Positions 8,522 through 18,495 of a stretch of 64,000 nucleotides of DNA are shown here, piece after piece. The notes beneath the pieces were generated by a model that saw only the letters and a program-made list of their open reading frames with translations, was not told the origin of the DNA and made no database searches. The stretch comes from Marinobacter gudaonensis (GTDB taxonomy: Bacteria; Pseudomonadota; Gammaproteobacteria; Pseudomonadales; Oleiphilaceae): positions 186,001 through 250,000 of the forward strand of contig NZ_FOYV01000002.1 of NCBI RefSeq assembly GCF_900115175.1. Reading direction: 5' to 3'. Each line of letters begins with the position of its first letter. Position 1 is the first letter of the stretch. A program made the translations under genes and the position numbers.

Positions 8522-10729
8522 ATGAACAAGCAGTCCGGCATACATTACCTCCGCGAACACAGGGAAGCGGGAAGCAACAAACCGGTCCCTGCGGAGGTTA
8601 CCCGTATCCGGGACACGGTTGTCGCCGGACTTGGTGATTTGCTTCAGGGCGCCTTTGACGCCGTGGACGACTCGCTGTTTGAACTGGCCAACAACGCCCG
8701 AAGCAACAACGAACAGAACCGCTACTTCGAGGCCATGCGCGAAATTCGCATCAAGCGCAAGGGCGTGGAGCGGCATTTTCAGAATACCGTGGCGCAGTAT
8801 TTCGCCAATCCGCCACACACCGGTCCACTCCAGGAAGAAACAGCCAGCCGACAGGCCAGCGCTGACACCCTCTCCCTCGTTGGCAATGATGACCTGGAAG
8901 AACAGGTGGCCCTGAATGCCATGATCACCAAGGCAAAGGCGCATTTCCAGGGACCGTTGCTGCAGCTTCAGACCCGCTTCAGCCAGGTCTACCCCGGGGC
9001 CACCGAGGAGTCACCGGTCAACCCGATGGCGCCAGAGCACCTTTGCAGTGCGTTCACCGAAGCAATACAGGCCCTGGAAATTCAGATTCGAGAGCGCCTT
9101 ATCCTCCTCAAGCAGTTTGATCGCTACGTGGTCTCAAATCTCGGCATGCTTCTGGACGAAGCCAACCGCATTCTGATCCAGGCCGGCGTCATTCCGAACT
9201 TCCGGTATCATGGCAAGACCGGACAACAGCAAAGCAGTCAGGACGCCCACCAGGAAACCGAAAACCGGCAATCCTCTGTAACGTCAGGCACATCGGGCCA
9301 AAGTGGCGCCGTGTTCGAACAGATTCGCCAGATGCTTGCCCTTCAGCGCGCCAATGCCGGCATACCGCCGCGTTCCACCAACCCCAACGTGCGCGTGGTG
9401 GGTGATTCGGAACTGGCCAGTTTGCTGAACTCTCTGCCATTGTCGGTGACACGGCAGGACCAGCAGAACCTCAGTGACGGGGAGCCGGTGACCGTAGACC
9501 TGCGGCAGCTAGTCAGGCAACTGATTGCCCAGCAGGCAGACCGTGGTGACGGCCGGAAACCGGAACTGAACGAGGTGGATGAAGACCTGATCAACCTGGT
9601 CTCCATGCTGTTCGAGTTCATCCTGGACGACTATAACCTGTCGGCACCGGTGCAGGTGCTGATCAGTCGGTTGCAGATCCCCATTCTCAAGGTGGTCATC
9701 CGCGACAAGAGCTTCTTCAGCCAGGCGACGCACCCGGCCCGCCGGCTGCTCAACTCGCTCGCCAGGGCCGGTATTGGCTGGAGCACCAGCGACGAGAAGG
9801 CCAAGGACAAGCTTTACGGCCAGATACACAACATTGTCCAGCGGATCCTCAACGAATTCGACGGGGACATTGAACTGTTTGAAACCCTGAACCAGGAATT
9901 CGAACGCTTTCTTGAACGGGAGAATCGCAAAGCGTCTCTCGTGGAACAGCGAACCCGGGAATCCGAACGGGGGCGCATCAAATCCCAGGCTGCCCAGCAG
10001 ACCGTCGATAACCTGCTCAGGCAAAAGGTGTCACGCTACAAGCTGCCACAGCCCATCCACGACATTCTCATGAATGGCTGGAGCCGCGTTATGTTCCTGG
10101 CCTACCTTAGGGACGACGTTGAGCATCGCTGGAACGCCACGATCAAGGTGGTCGATGACCTGATCTGGTGCCTGCATCCGCATCAGGAGGATGAGGAAAG
10201 GGACCAATGGGTACGCGTGGTTCCCGGTCTGCTGAAGGCGCTACGTGCGGGCCTGGAAGAAGTCTCCTACAATTCCTCGCGCCTCGACGAAATGATGGGT
10301 CAGCTCAAGCACGAACTGGCCGAAGCCTTCCGTACCAACGCCGCCATCGAAGCCCGTCAGGATTCTCCGGAGGATCCGGAAGCGGAGGAAACGGCAGCAG
10401 TGCACCAGACCGCCGTCGAGAGGCAACAGGAACTCGAGGACGCGGCGGTGTCGGAGTACGTCGCTCAGATCGAGAGTATCGAAATAGGCAACTGGGTGGA
10501 ATTCCGCCTGGTCAACGGCGCCAGCTTCCGCTGCAAACTGTCGGCGATCATTGAGGAGGCCGACTGCTTTGTGTTCGTTAACCGGATGGGCCTCAAGGTC
10601 ATCGAGAAGACCCGCATCGAGCTGGCCCATGAAATGCGCCGCGGCAGGCTTACCCTGCTGGAGCAGGGCGCACTGATTGACCGGGCACTGGATGCGGTGG
10701 TTGGCAGCCTGCGGAGCAAGACAGCCTGA
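8522..10729 (+). CDS. DUF1631 family protein
   Basis: A 735-residue cytoplasmic, mostly helical protein that I recognise as the DUF1631 family; no biochemical function is known to me. Residues 10-200 contain charged helices, a low-complexity Gln/Ser-rich linker follows at about 240-270, and the body runs to about 610. The last 90 residues (EIGNWVEFRLVNGASFRCKL onwards) look like a small beta domain of PilZ-like character. The ATG at 8522 follows AGGAGTCTGCC; an in-frame TTG eight codons earlier would swallow that ribosome site. A TonB-like gene starts three bases after the stop, suggesting co-transcription. The 279 bases upstream probably hold the promoter, but no clear hexamers stand out. 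Confidence 0.8.
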   Translation: MNKQSGIHYLREHREAGSNKPVPAEVTRIRDTVVAGLGDLLQGAFDAVDDSLFELANNARSNNEQNRYFEAMREIRIKRKGVERHFQNTVAQYFANPPHTGPLQEETASRQASADTLSLVGNDDLEEQVALNAMITKAKAHFQGPLLQLQTRFSQVYPGATEESPVNPMAPEHLCSAFTEAIQALEIQIRERLILLKQFDRYVVSNLGMLLDEANRILIQAGVIPNFRYHGKTGQQQSSQDAHQETENRQSSVTSGTSGQSGAVFEQIRQMLALQRANAGIPPRSTNPNVRVVGDSELASLLNSLPLSVTRQDQQNLSDGEPVTVDLRQLVRQLIAQQADRGDGRKPELNEVDEDLINLVSMLFEFILDDYNLSAPVQVLISRLQIPILKVVIRDKSFFSQATHPARRLLNSLARAGIGWSTSDEKAKDKLYGQIHNIVQRILNEFDGDIELFETLNQEFERFLERENRKASLVEQRTRESERGRIKSQAAQQTVDNLLRQKVSRYKLPQPIHDILMNGWSRVMFLAYLRDDVEHRWNATIKVVDDLIWCLHPHQEDEERDQWVRVVPGLLKALRAGLEEVSYNSSRLDEMMGQLKHELAEAFRTNAAIEARQDSPEDPEAEETAAVHQTAVERQQELEDAAVSEYVAQIESIEIGNWVEFRLVNGASFRCKLSAIIEEADCFVFVNRMGLKVIEKTRIELAHEMRRGRLTLLEQGALIDRALDAVVGSLRSKTA

Positions 10730-10732
10730 CAC

Positions 10733-11524
10733 ATGCCTGACCAGAGCAGTACAAGCGCCCTACCAGCCGCCTATCGGCTGGGCCTGGCCGTGTCGCTTGC
10801 GCTTCTGGCCCATACCCTGCTTCTCTCGGGACTGCCCACGCCATTTGTCAGCCAGCAGGATCGACACAGGGAAAGTCTGAGTGTCGAGCTGGTCACCCCG
10901 GGCTCAAGCCCGTCTCGCCCGCAGGCCAGTGGTCAGTCCTCGACCGACCGAAAAGCCACGCCAATTCCCCCGTTCGAGCTGCAGCCGGAGATTACAACAG
11001 TCCCGAGCCCCGAAGTGTTGACCACCAACGATACCCGGCGATCACCCTCTCCCGCCGAGCAACCAGCGCCCGCACCGGCCGAGACTGTCCAGCAACCGGA
11101 CACCAACACACCCCCTTCACCTGCGACCAGCTCACAATCCGCGAGCCCCAGCCGGGCCGGAAGTCAGGCCCCAGCCGACAGCGCACAAGAACCTGAGCCA
11201 ATGACCCGGATAACACGCTCACCGGCGGAGGCCGACCCCTACCTGGTTAAACTCGCCACGCATTTGGCCAGAGAGCTTGAAAACATGCGGGTACCGGCCA
11301 TCAGCCAGTTGCCAGGGCCGGTGGCTATGGAAGTGGAACTTCAGCTGCTGGGAAATGGAGCACTGACCCGTGCCAGGGTGGTGAAATCAACCGGGGTGGC
11401 GAACATAGACAGGGCCGCCTATCGGGCGGCTCTAGCTGCCAGCCCCTATCCGGAACCTCCGGGGGCAAGCCCCGGAGAAAACCGCTTCGAAGTAGAACTG
11501 CTGTTTACCCCGAAGCGGCTTTGA
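10733..11524 (+). CDS. TonB-family energy-transducer-like protein
   Basis: A 263-residue protein with one N-terminal membrane anchor (residues about 14-34), a long Pro/Ser/Thr/Gln-rich periplasmic spacer (40-165) and a C-terminal TonB-like domain (VAMEVELQLLGNGALTRARVVKSTGVANID...RAALAASPYPEPP). This layout fits proteins that carry proton-motive energy across the periplasm. ExbB/ExbD and a TonB-dependent receptor are absent nearby, so the partner is unknown. It starts three bases after the DUF1631 stop and is convergent with grxD. Confidence 0.75.
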   Translation: MPDQSSTSALPAAYRLGLAVSLALLAHTLLLSGLPTPFVSQQDRHRESLSVELVTPGSSPSRPQASGQSSTDRKATPIPPFELQPEITTVPSPEVLTTNDTRRSPSPAEQPAPAPAETVQQPDTNTPPSPATSSQSASPSRAGSQAPADSAQEPEPMTRITRSPAEADPYLVKLATHLARELENMRVPAISQLPGPVAMEVELQLLGNGALTRARVVKSTGVANIDRAAYRAALAASPYPEPPGASPGENRFEVELLFTPKRL

Positions 11525-11548
11525 CCAACATCCGATTGAGAGCGGGGA

Positions 11549-11875
11549 TCAGGCTTCTGCCTGCTTTGCAGCGGCCTTGACCATCTTGGCCAGTTCACCA
11601 CTCTCAGACATTTCCAACACGATATCGCAACCACCCACCAGCTCACCGTTGATGTAGAGCTGCGGATAGGTTGGCCAGCTGGAATAAACCTTCAGGGCCT
11701 CGCGGAGTTCCTGGTTGTCCAGGATGTTGACAAACGCAAACCGCTCGCCGCAAGCCATCAGGGCCTGTACGGTCTTGGCCGAGAAACCGCACTGAGGCGC
11801 CTGGGGGCTGCCCTTCATATACAGAATGATCGGGTTCTCGTCGAGCTGGCTTTTGATGGTTTCATTGATGTCCAT
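11549..11875 (-). CDS. grxD: monothiol glutaredoxin Grx4
   Basis: A 108-residue CGFS-type glutaredoxin ([17 protein letters not shown]). Members bind a [2Fe-2S] cluster with glutathione and BolA proteins and take part in iron-sulfur trafficking. The sequence keeps [36 protein letters not shown] and the C-terminal GEL segment. Its ATG follows AGAGGTAGACGTTC. It is convergent with the TonB-like gene and divergent from argF. Confidence 0.95.
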   Translation of the reverse strand: MDINETIKSQLDENPIILYMKGSPQAPQCGFSAKTVQALMACGERFAFVNILDNQELREALKVYSSWPTYPQLYINGELVGGCDIVLEMSESGELAKMVKAAAKQAEA

Positions 11876-12113
11876 GAACGTCTACCTCTGTTGGAACACT
11901 CTTGCCACACGGCAATTGACTTGGCACTCATTGTACACGGCTGCCGAACACCTCACCAAATACCGTGATTTGACCCCGGACAAGTGCGCTGGTTCCACCC
12001 CGGTAACGGCGTTGTCATACCGGGCCCGACGGGCTAGACTTGATCCCCCATTTTTTAAGCCAGCAGTCCGGCAACCCGCCAGCGGCGGGATTCGTGGAGA
12101 TAAGGGCCAGTCC

Positions 12114-13028
<915 letters not shown>

Positions 13029-13032
13029 CGCG

Positions 13033-14106
13033 ATGGATACCTCTGCTCACTCCCCGGCCGACTGGCTGCTTGAGGTTACCAACCTGTCGTGCGGTTATGG
13101 CGGTGATTCGGTGGTCAAGGACGTCAGTTTCGCACTGAGCCACGGCGACATTGGCTGCCTGCTGGGACCCAGCGGCTGCGGTAAAAGCACGATATTACGT
13201 GCACTGGCCGGATTTCTGCCGTTGAACGGTGGAGAAATCAGCTTGCAATCCCAGGCCATAAGCCTGCCCGGCCGAACATTGCAGCCAGAGAAGCGCAGGA
13301 TCGGCATGGTCTTTCAGGACTACGCCCTGTTCCCGCACCTGACCATTGCTGACAACGTGGGCTTCGGTCTGCGCAATCTGGGCAAAGCCGAAAAACGCCA
13401 GAAAGTCATGGAACTGCTCAACGTGGTGCATCTGCAGGACCTGGCTGATAACTATCCCCACGAACTGTCCGGCGGCCAGCAACAGCGTGTCGCCCTGGCC
13501 CGCGCACTGGCTCCCGAGCCTACACTGATCCTGCTGGACGAGCCCTTCTCCAACCTCGACGCTGACCTGCGCCGAAGACTGAGCCTGGATGTCCGGGAAA
13601 TACTGAAGACCCTCGGCATCAGCGCCATCCTGGTCACCCACGACCAGCAGGAGGCCTTCGCCATGTGCGATCAGGTAGCGGTGTTGCGGGACGGTCGAAT
13701 CCAGCAGTGGGATGTGCCCTACAACCTGTACCACGAACCGGCAAACCGCTTTGTCGCCAGTTTCGTCGGCCAGGGTGGTTTCATTCCCGGGACGGCCCTT
13801 GGACCAGACGCCATTGAATCAGAGCTGGGCGTGATCCACGGCAACCGGGCCTATAAATGGTCCCCGGGCACTCTGGTGGATGTGCTGATACGGCCAGATG
13901 ACATCGTGCACGACCCGGAGTCGGATCTGCGCCCCAAGGTCATTGAAAAAACCTTTGCCGGCACCTCAACCCTGTACCGCTTCCGTTGCTCCGAAGACAC
14001 CGAGTTTGAGGCACTGTTCCGGAGTCACCTGGATTTTCACCTCGGCGAACACGTACCTGTTCGGGTCGAGGCGGATCACCTGATTGCCTTCGAACGGACC
14101 GCGTGA
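13033..14106 (+). CDS. ABC transporter ATP-binding protein (FbpC-like)
   Basis: A 357-residue ATPase of the iron(III)/spermidine type. It carries Walker A GPSGCGKST (about residue 43), Q-loop VFQDYALFPHL, signature LSGGQQQRVALARAL, Walker B LILLDEPFSNLD and H-loop VTHDQQEA. A C-terminal TOBE-like regulatory region lies at about 240-357. No permease or binding protein lies nearby, so the substrate cannot be told from context; FbpC is the closest family I recognise. It follows argF by four bases and is probably co-transcribed with it. Confidence 0.8.
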   Translation: MDTSAHSPADWLLEVTNLSCGYGGDSVVKDVSFALSHGDIGCLLGPSGCGKSTILRALAGFLPLNGGEISLQSQAISLPGRTLQPEKRRIGMVFQDYALFPHLTIADNVGFGLRNLGKAEKRQKVMELLNVVHLQDLADNYPHELSGGQQQRVALARALAPEPTLILLDEPFSNLDADLRRRLSLDVREILKTLGISAILVTHDQQEAFAMCDQVAVLRDGRIQQWDVPYNLYHEPANRFVASFVGQGGFIPGTALGPDAIESELGVIHGNRAYKWSPGTLVDVLIRPDDIVHDPESDLRPKVIEKTFAGTSTLYRFRCSEDTEFEALFRSHLDFHLGEHVPVRVEADHLIAFERTA

Positions 14107-14119
14107 CCACCGTAACCTA

Positions 14120-15601
14120 TCAGTTGTTGCACACCCGCTCGACCGCGTCCAGCCAGCCTGCGTAAAGTGACTCCCTCAGAGCCGGGCGCATGGTCGGGTG
14201 AAATTGACGCTCGCACTCCCAGAGTTCTGAAATCTGTTCAAGACTCTCGAACAGACCGGTCTGAAGGCCAGCCAGATAGGCCGCACCGAGCGCGGTGGTT
14301 TCAGTGACCCGGGGCCGGTCGACGGTGACATTGAGAATGTCGGCCAGGAACTGCATGACCCAGTCGTTGACCGCCATACCCCCGTCAACCCGAAGTGATG
14401 CCAGGCTGGCGCCGTCGTTCTGGATTGCCCGCACCAGATCCTTGGTCTGATAACAGACCGATTGCAGCCCGGCGGTCACGATCTCGCCAATTCCGGTATC
14501 CCGGGTGAGGCCCATGATGGCACCCCGGGCATGGGGATCCCAGTGGGGAGCGCCCAGTCCGGTGAACGCCGGCACCAGATACACCGGGTTGTCCACGCCC
14601 ACCGCCTCGGCATGGGCCGAGGACTCGCTGGCGTGACGGATCAGCTTGAGCCCGTCCCGCAGCCACTGCATGGCCGCTCCCGCCACGAAAATGCTGCCCT
14701 CCACTGCATAGCAGGGTTTGCCGTTCAACCGATAGGCCATGGTCGTTAGGAGCCGATTTTCGGACCGGACGGCCCGATCCCCGGTATTGAGCATGAGAAA
14801 ACAGCCGGTACCGTAAGTGCTTTTGGCCATGCCCGGGCTGAAACAGGCCTGGCCGATGAGGGCGGCGTGCTGGTCCCCGGCAATACCGGCAATGCTGACC
14901 GGCGCCCCGAGCCACTCGGGCTGCGCTGTGCCATAGTCGGCGGCGCTGTCGAGCACCTCGGGCAGCAAAGCCTTGGGAATGCGGAAGAGATCCAGCAGGG
15001 TCGGGTCCCAGTCCTGATCGTGAATGTTGAACAGTGCCGTGCGGGAAGCATTGGTGGCATCGGTCCTGTGGGAACGGCCTCCGGTCAGATTCCAAAGCAG
15101 CCAGCTGTCGACGGTGCCGAACGCCAGCTCGCCGGCCTCAGCCCGGGCTCGGGCGCCATCCACATGGTCAAGGATCCAGGCAATCTTGGTGGCCGAAAAG
15201 TACGGATCAATAAGCAGGCCGGTTCTGTCCACGACGGTATCTTCGTGGCCGTCCGCCTTCAGCTTGGCGCAGAGGGATGCGGTTCTGCGATCCTGCCAGA
15301 CGATAGCGTGATGGATAGGCCGGCCACTGTCCCGCTCCCAGACCACCGTGGTTTCCCTCTGATTGGTAATGCCGATGCCGGCCAGCGCTCCAGCCTCTAT
15401 ACCCGCCTGCTTCAACGCACCGCGGCACACCGAGAGGGTGCTTTCCCAGATTTCCAGGGCATCGTGCTCCACCCATCCGTCCTTCGGAAAATACTGGTGA
15501 AACTCCTGCTGGTCGGTGGCAATGCTGTTGCCGGACTGGTCAAAAACAATGGCGCGAGAACTGGTTGTGCCCTGGTCAATGGCAAGCAGATAGCGGGTCA
15601 T
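14120..15601 (-). CDS. glpK: glycerol kinase
   Basis: GlpK phosphorylates glycerol to glycerol 3-phosphate. The 493-residue FGGY kinase starts with the phosphate-1 motif [17 protein letters not shown] and contains [29 protein letters not shown] and [21 protein letters not shown] strong AGGAGG lies six bases before the ATG. Neither glpF nor glpD is adjacent, so it appears to be a single-gene unit, convergent with the argF-ABC pair. Confidence 0.96.
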   Translation of the reverse strand: MTRYLLAIDQGTTSSRAIVFDQSGNSIATDQQEFHQYFPKDGWVEHDALEIWESTLSVCRGALKQAGIEAGALAGIGITNQRETTVVWERDSGRPIHHAIVWQDRRTASLCAKLKADGHEDTVVDRTGLLIDPYFSATKIAWILDHVDGARARAEAGELAFGTVDSWLLWNLTGGRSHRTDATNASRTALFNIHDQDWDPTLLDLFRIPKALLPEVLDSAADYGTAQPEWLGAPVSIAGIAGDQHAALIGQACFSPGMAKSTYGTGCFLMLNTGDRAVRSENRLLTTMAYRLNGKPCYAVEGSIFVAGAAMQWLRDGLKLIRHASESSAHAEAVGVDNPVYLVPAFTGLGAPHWDPHARGAIMGLTRDTGIGEIVTAGLQSVCYQTKDLVRAIQNDGASLASLRVDGGMAVNDWVMQFLADILNVTVDRPRVTETTALGAAYLAGLQTGLFESLEQISELWECERQFHPTMRPALRESLYAGWLDAVERVCNN

Positions 15602-15696
15602 GAACGGCCTCCTGTTGTTTCCTGCGATTCTAGCAGCAGTGGGGGCCGTAAAGAGTGACGAACCGGGAATTTCACCGGAGACTTAAAACGGAGACA

Positions 15697-15722
15697 TAAA
15701 AAAAGGCCGGAAAACCGGCCTT
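15697..15722 (-). terminator. intrinsic terminator of the rstA-rstB operon
   Basis: AAGGCCGG and CCGGCCTT (15703-15722) pair around an AAAA loop. On the minus strand the stem runs into a T-rich tract (15697-15704), so it ends transcripts coming from the sensor kinase gene, whose stop is about 150 bases upstream. Confidence 0.85.
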
Positions 15723-15870
15723 CAAATGACGAATGAAACAAGGAAAGTTCGTAAGAACTACAACCTCAAAAGTCATCCCTTACCCTTCCCATTATGCTGG
15801 GGCATTGCCTGCCATTCAGTAGTGCTTGTGTAGTTCGATTGTTACATCAGGTGAGGCTGTGAGCACTGGG

Positions 15871-17445
15871 TCACAGAACGGCTTCGAGCGGTTTTTTGCG
15901 GGGCCATACCAGACTGAACCGGGCGCCGCCCAAGGTGTCGCTTCGGCCAACAAAGGCGTGGCCGCCGTGCCAGTACAGGATGCGCCGGACAATGGACAGG
16001 CCCAGCCCGTAGCCGCCGGAAGTTCGGGTGCGACTGTCGTCCAGACGGGCAAAGGCGGTAAACACCTTCTCCCAGTCTGCCTCGGGTATACCGGGGCCGT
16101 CGTCCTCTACATCGATTCGGCAGTTGTCCTCATCGCAATGACAGGTCACGCGCACTTTACCGGCGGCATAACGCCCGGCATTACCGACCAGATTCTGGAT
16201 TGCCCGGTGAATGTAGCGCGGCTCAATATCGGACATCGACCAGCGCTCCGACTCAGGGTCCACCAGGCCTTCGATGGTCAGCTCCGGACGCACCAGTTGC
16301 TGCTCCGACACCACCTGGCGGACGATGTCGGTGACCGATGTTTCCTGCAGAGAGAACACGGGACCACCCTGCTCCAGCCGGGCATAGGTGAGAATTTCAT
16401 CAATCAGCTCGTCCAGCTCCTGGATGTCTCCGTCGATTCCATCCAGCTGTTTCTGAAGAGCCTCCTGGTCCTGACAATCCTCAATCATCTGCACACCAAA
16501 ACGGATCCTTGCCACCGGCGTGCGCAGCTCGTGGGAGACCGCATGGATCATTTCCCGCTGCACCTGTACCAGGCGCTGGATGTGCTCAGCCATGCCATTG
16601 AACGATACCGCCAGCCGGGTCACCAGCCGACTTTCCCCGGCTTCAACACGGGCACCCATTTCCCCACGGGCAATCCTAACCGCCACCGACTCCACCGCCC
16701 GGAGATTGCTGTCCACTTCCCGCAGCGCCAGAAACAGCGCGATGGCCAGCACGCCGCCCAGTACCAGGGCCACCAACAACAGCAGAGGCCAGGCCCAGGG
16801 GTTAAAGGGAGCGGGCATGTCAATCCGGAACAGTTCGCCGTCAGCAAGCTGGATCATCACCCGGCCGCGTCCGCTCTGCCCTTCCCGATAGAACGCCAGG
16901 CCCCGCTCAGCGACCTGTGCGAGCACCTCGGAATCCGGCAGCAGGCGGTCATCACCCACCGACTGAATGTCCACGTTCAGGGCCTCTGCCATCTGGCCGG
17001 CCACCTCCACCCGACCGGGCGGTGGCACCGAATCAAGATGCCAACGCAAGATGAGCCCCGTGGCTCTGGCAATATCGCGATAGGGGTCGGCAAGGCGCAA
17101 CTCAAGAATGTCGCCGGAAACGCCGGCCACCAGCAAACGCAGGCCAACGTTGCTCTCGAGGCTTACCACCTGCCCGTACCCGAGGCGCTCGGCGACCACC
17201 GGGGACAGGTCGAACTGAGCGGCACTGCCCTCTCGAAGCTCCAACACCGCTCCGAGCCAGTGATACTGCTCCGCCGGTGCCGGAGCTGCCGCCAACCAGC
17301 GCATAAGCGGCTCGGGAAACCGTTCCTGCCAGTACTGCAGGCGAACAGAATTGATACCGGCAAACAGGGCAACGCACAGCAGTACCACCAGCGCGGTAAC
17401 GCCTGCGAGACGGGCATAGAGCTTGAGGAAGAACTTCAGGGGCAT
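15871..17445 (-). CDS. rstB: sensor histidine kinase, RstB-like
   Basis: A 524-residue membrane kinase paired with the regulator upstream. A transmembrane segment spans about residues 12-32, a periplasmic region about 33-200, and a second segment about 205-230. HAMP follows, then the H-box (HAVSHELRTPVARIRFG), N-box (RAIQNLVGNAGRYA), DDGPGIPE and GYGLGLSIV. The H-box wording and the periplasmic size fit RstB. I use MPLKFFLKLYARL at 17445; a GTG at 17490 with GGAG five bases upstream is a credible alternative. The gap to rstA is under 70 bases, so they form one operon. Confidence 0.75.
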   Translation of the reverse strand: MPLKFFLKLYARLAGVTALVVLLCVALFAGINSVRLQYWQERFPEPLMRWLAAAPAPAEQYHWLGAVLELREGSAAQFDLSPVVAERLGYGQVVSLESNVGLRLLVAGVSGDILELRLADPYRDIARATGLILRWHLDSVPPPGRVEVAGQMAEALNVDIQSVGDDRLLPDSEVLAQVAERGLAFYREGQSGRGRVMIQLADGELFRIDMPAPFNPWAWPLLLLVALVLGGVLAIALFLALREVDSNLRAVESVAVRIARGEMGARVEAGESRLVTRLAVSFNGMAEHIQRLVQVQREMIHAVSHELRTPVARIRFGVQMIEDCQDQEALQKQLDGIDGDIQELDELIDEILTYARLEQGGPVFSLQETSVTDIVRQVVSEQQLVRPELTIEGLVDPESERWSMSDIEPRYIHRAIQNLVGNAGRYAAGKVRVTCHCDEDNCRIDVEDDGPGIPEADWEKVFTAFARLDDSRTRTSGGYGLGLSIVRRILYWHGGHAFVGRSDTLGGARFSLVWPRKKPLEAVL

Positions 17446-17512
17446 GGCACCAACCCTGGCGGAGACCACCGGTGTGCGCTCAGGCCACACACCGGCTCCG
17501 GAGACAGAATCG

Positions 17513-18250
17513 TCAGGCTTCCTTCACAAACAGGTAGCCCTTACTGCGAACGGTCTTGATGCGCCGTGGATGGATCGGGTCGTCACCGATCTTGGGCCGG
17601 ATCCGGGACACCCTGACGTCGATGGAGCGATCCTGGCCGTCATACTCGATTCCGCGCAGGGCAGTGAAAATCTCCTCCCGACTGAGCACCCGACCGGCGT
17701 TGCTCGCCAGCAACCAGAGCAAATCGAATTCAGCGCTGGTCAAATCGATACTCTCGTCGTTCAGCCAGGCCTCTCGCATGGAGCGATCAACCACCAGGTC
17801 ATTGAACTGCAGACGCACGGGCTCTTCACCGCTGCCTTCATCGCCGGCACCCTGGCTGCCCTCAGTGACCCGGCGGAGCATGGCGCGGATGCGGGCCAAC
17901 AGCACACGCGGCTTGACCGGTTTACCGATGTAATCATCGGCACCCATTTCAAGGCCGAGCACCTGGTCCAGGTCATCAGTGCGCGCGGTCAGCATGATAA
18001 TGGGGCCGGAATAGAAGGGCCGGACCCTCCTGCAGATGGAAAGACCATCCTCGCCGGGCAGCATCAGATCAAGCACCACCAGATCCGGCTGCTCGTTGCG
18101 GATCCGCTCGACAGCGGGACCACCGTGGGTTTCGAGGGAAACCGTCAACCCGTTGCTTTCGAGGTACTCTCGGGTCAACTCAGCCAACCGCTCATCGTCT
18201 TCGACAATCAGAATTCGCCAACTTTCGTTCGTTTGTTCCACGCCGTCCAT
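17513..18250 (-). CDS. rstA: OmpR-family response regulator, RstA-like
   Basis: A 245-residue regulator with a receiver domain (RILIVEDDERLAELTREYL, phosphoacceptor Asp in DLVVLDLMLPGEDG, Lys in YIGKPVKP). A winged-helix domain follows at about 150-240 (NDLVVDRSMREAWLNDESIDLT...RGIEYDGQDRSIDVRVSRIRPKIGDD). It is paired with the RstB-like kinase directly downstream. It is divergent from olsB across 245 bases that contain its probable promoter. The RstA name rests on similarity by eye plus the RstB-like partner. Confidence 0.78.
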   Translation of the reverse strand: MDGVEQTNESWRILIVEDDERLAELTREYLESNGLTVSLETHGGPAVERIRNEQPDLVVLDLMLPGEDGLSICRRVRPFYSGPIIMLTARTDDLDQVLGLEMGADDYIGKPVKPRVLLARIRAMLRRVTEGSQGAGDEGSGEEPVRLQFNDLVVDRSMREAWLNDESIDLTSAEFDLLWLLASNAGRVLSREEIFTALRGIEYDGQDRSIDVRVSRIRPKIGDDPIHPRRIKTVRSKGYLFVKEA

Positions 18251-18321
18251 CTCTGATTTTGTTATTCCGGTTTCAGGTCATTCTGTGTTTCCGACCATAC
18301 AGGCAACCTGCTGTAACAGCA

Positions 18322-18350
18322 ATTATACATGCTATTCAGAAATATACATG
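18322..18350 (-). promoter_or_regulatory. probable rstA promoter with repeated CATGTATA
   Basis: On the minus strand a perfect TATAAT (18327-18322) lies about 72 bases before the rstA start. The octamer CATGTATA occurs at the -10 and again 19 bases upstream where a -35 is expected. No good -35 hexamer is present, which fits an activator-dependent promoter. GTTACA and TGTAAC half-sites occur nearby, but a full RstA box is not present. Confidence 0.4.
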
Positions 18351-18407
18351 GAACCGCTGCTTGGTTACACCCTGTGACACAGCGCCACCCGGCTCACTCC
18401 GACCTCC

Positions 18408-18458
18408 ATGTCATACAGACGTCATTCCCCGGTCACCGGCCTGTCATACCGGCTTCAT
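18408..18458 (+). promoter_or_regulatory. array of five Pho-box repeats upstream of olsB
   Basis: Seven-base units ATGTCAT, ACGTCAT, CGGTCAC, CTGTCAT and GCTTCAT start at 18408, 18419, 18430, 18441 and 18452, exactly 11 bases apart. Each keeps TCA. The PhoB-binding consensus is CTGTCAT repeated every 11 bases. The fourth unit is a perfect match and the first has one mismatch. The array ends 37 bases before the olsB ATG. A weak -10 (CATAGG, 18456-18461) overlaps the last unit. This strongly suggests phosphate-starvation control of olsB-olsA. Confidence 0.8.
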
Positions 18459-18495
18459 AGGCTTGTCGGCAAATGGAAACAAAAGAGACCGAGCC

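Noticed and set aside
15826..17559. A 577-codon open frame opposite the rstB gene
   Set aside because: It runs antisense to a clear histidine kinase with all motifs. Its translation has no recognisable domain; long shadow frames are common at this GC content.
18312..18369. TGTAAC and GTTACA in the rstA-olsB gap, considered as RstA boxes
   Set aside because: Only half of the TACATNTNGTTACA consensus is present at each place.
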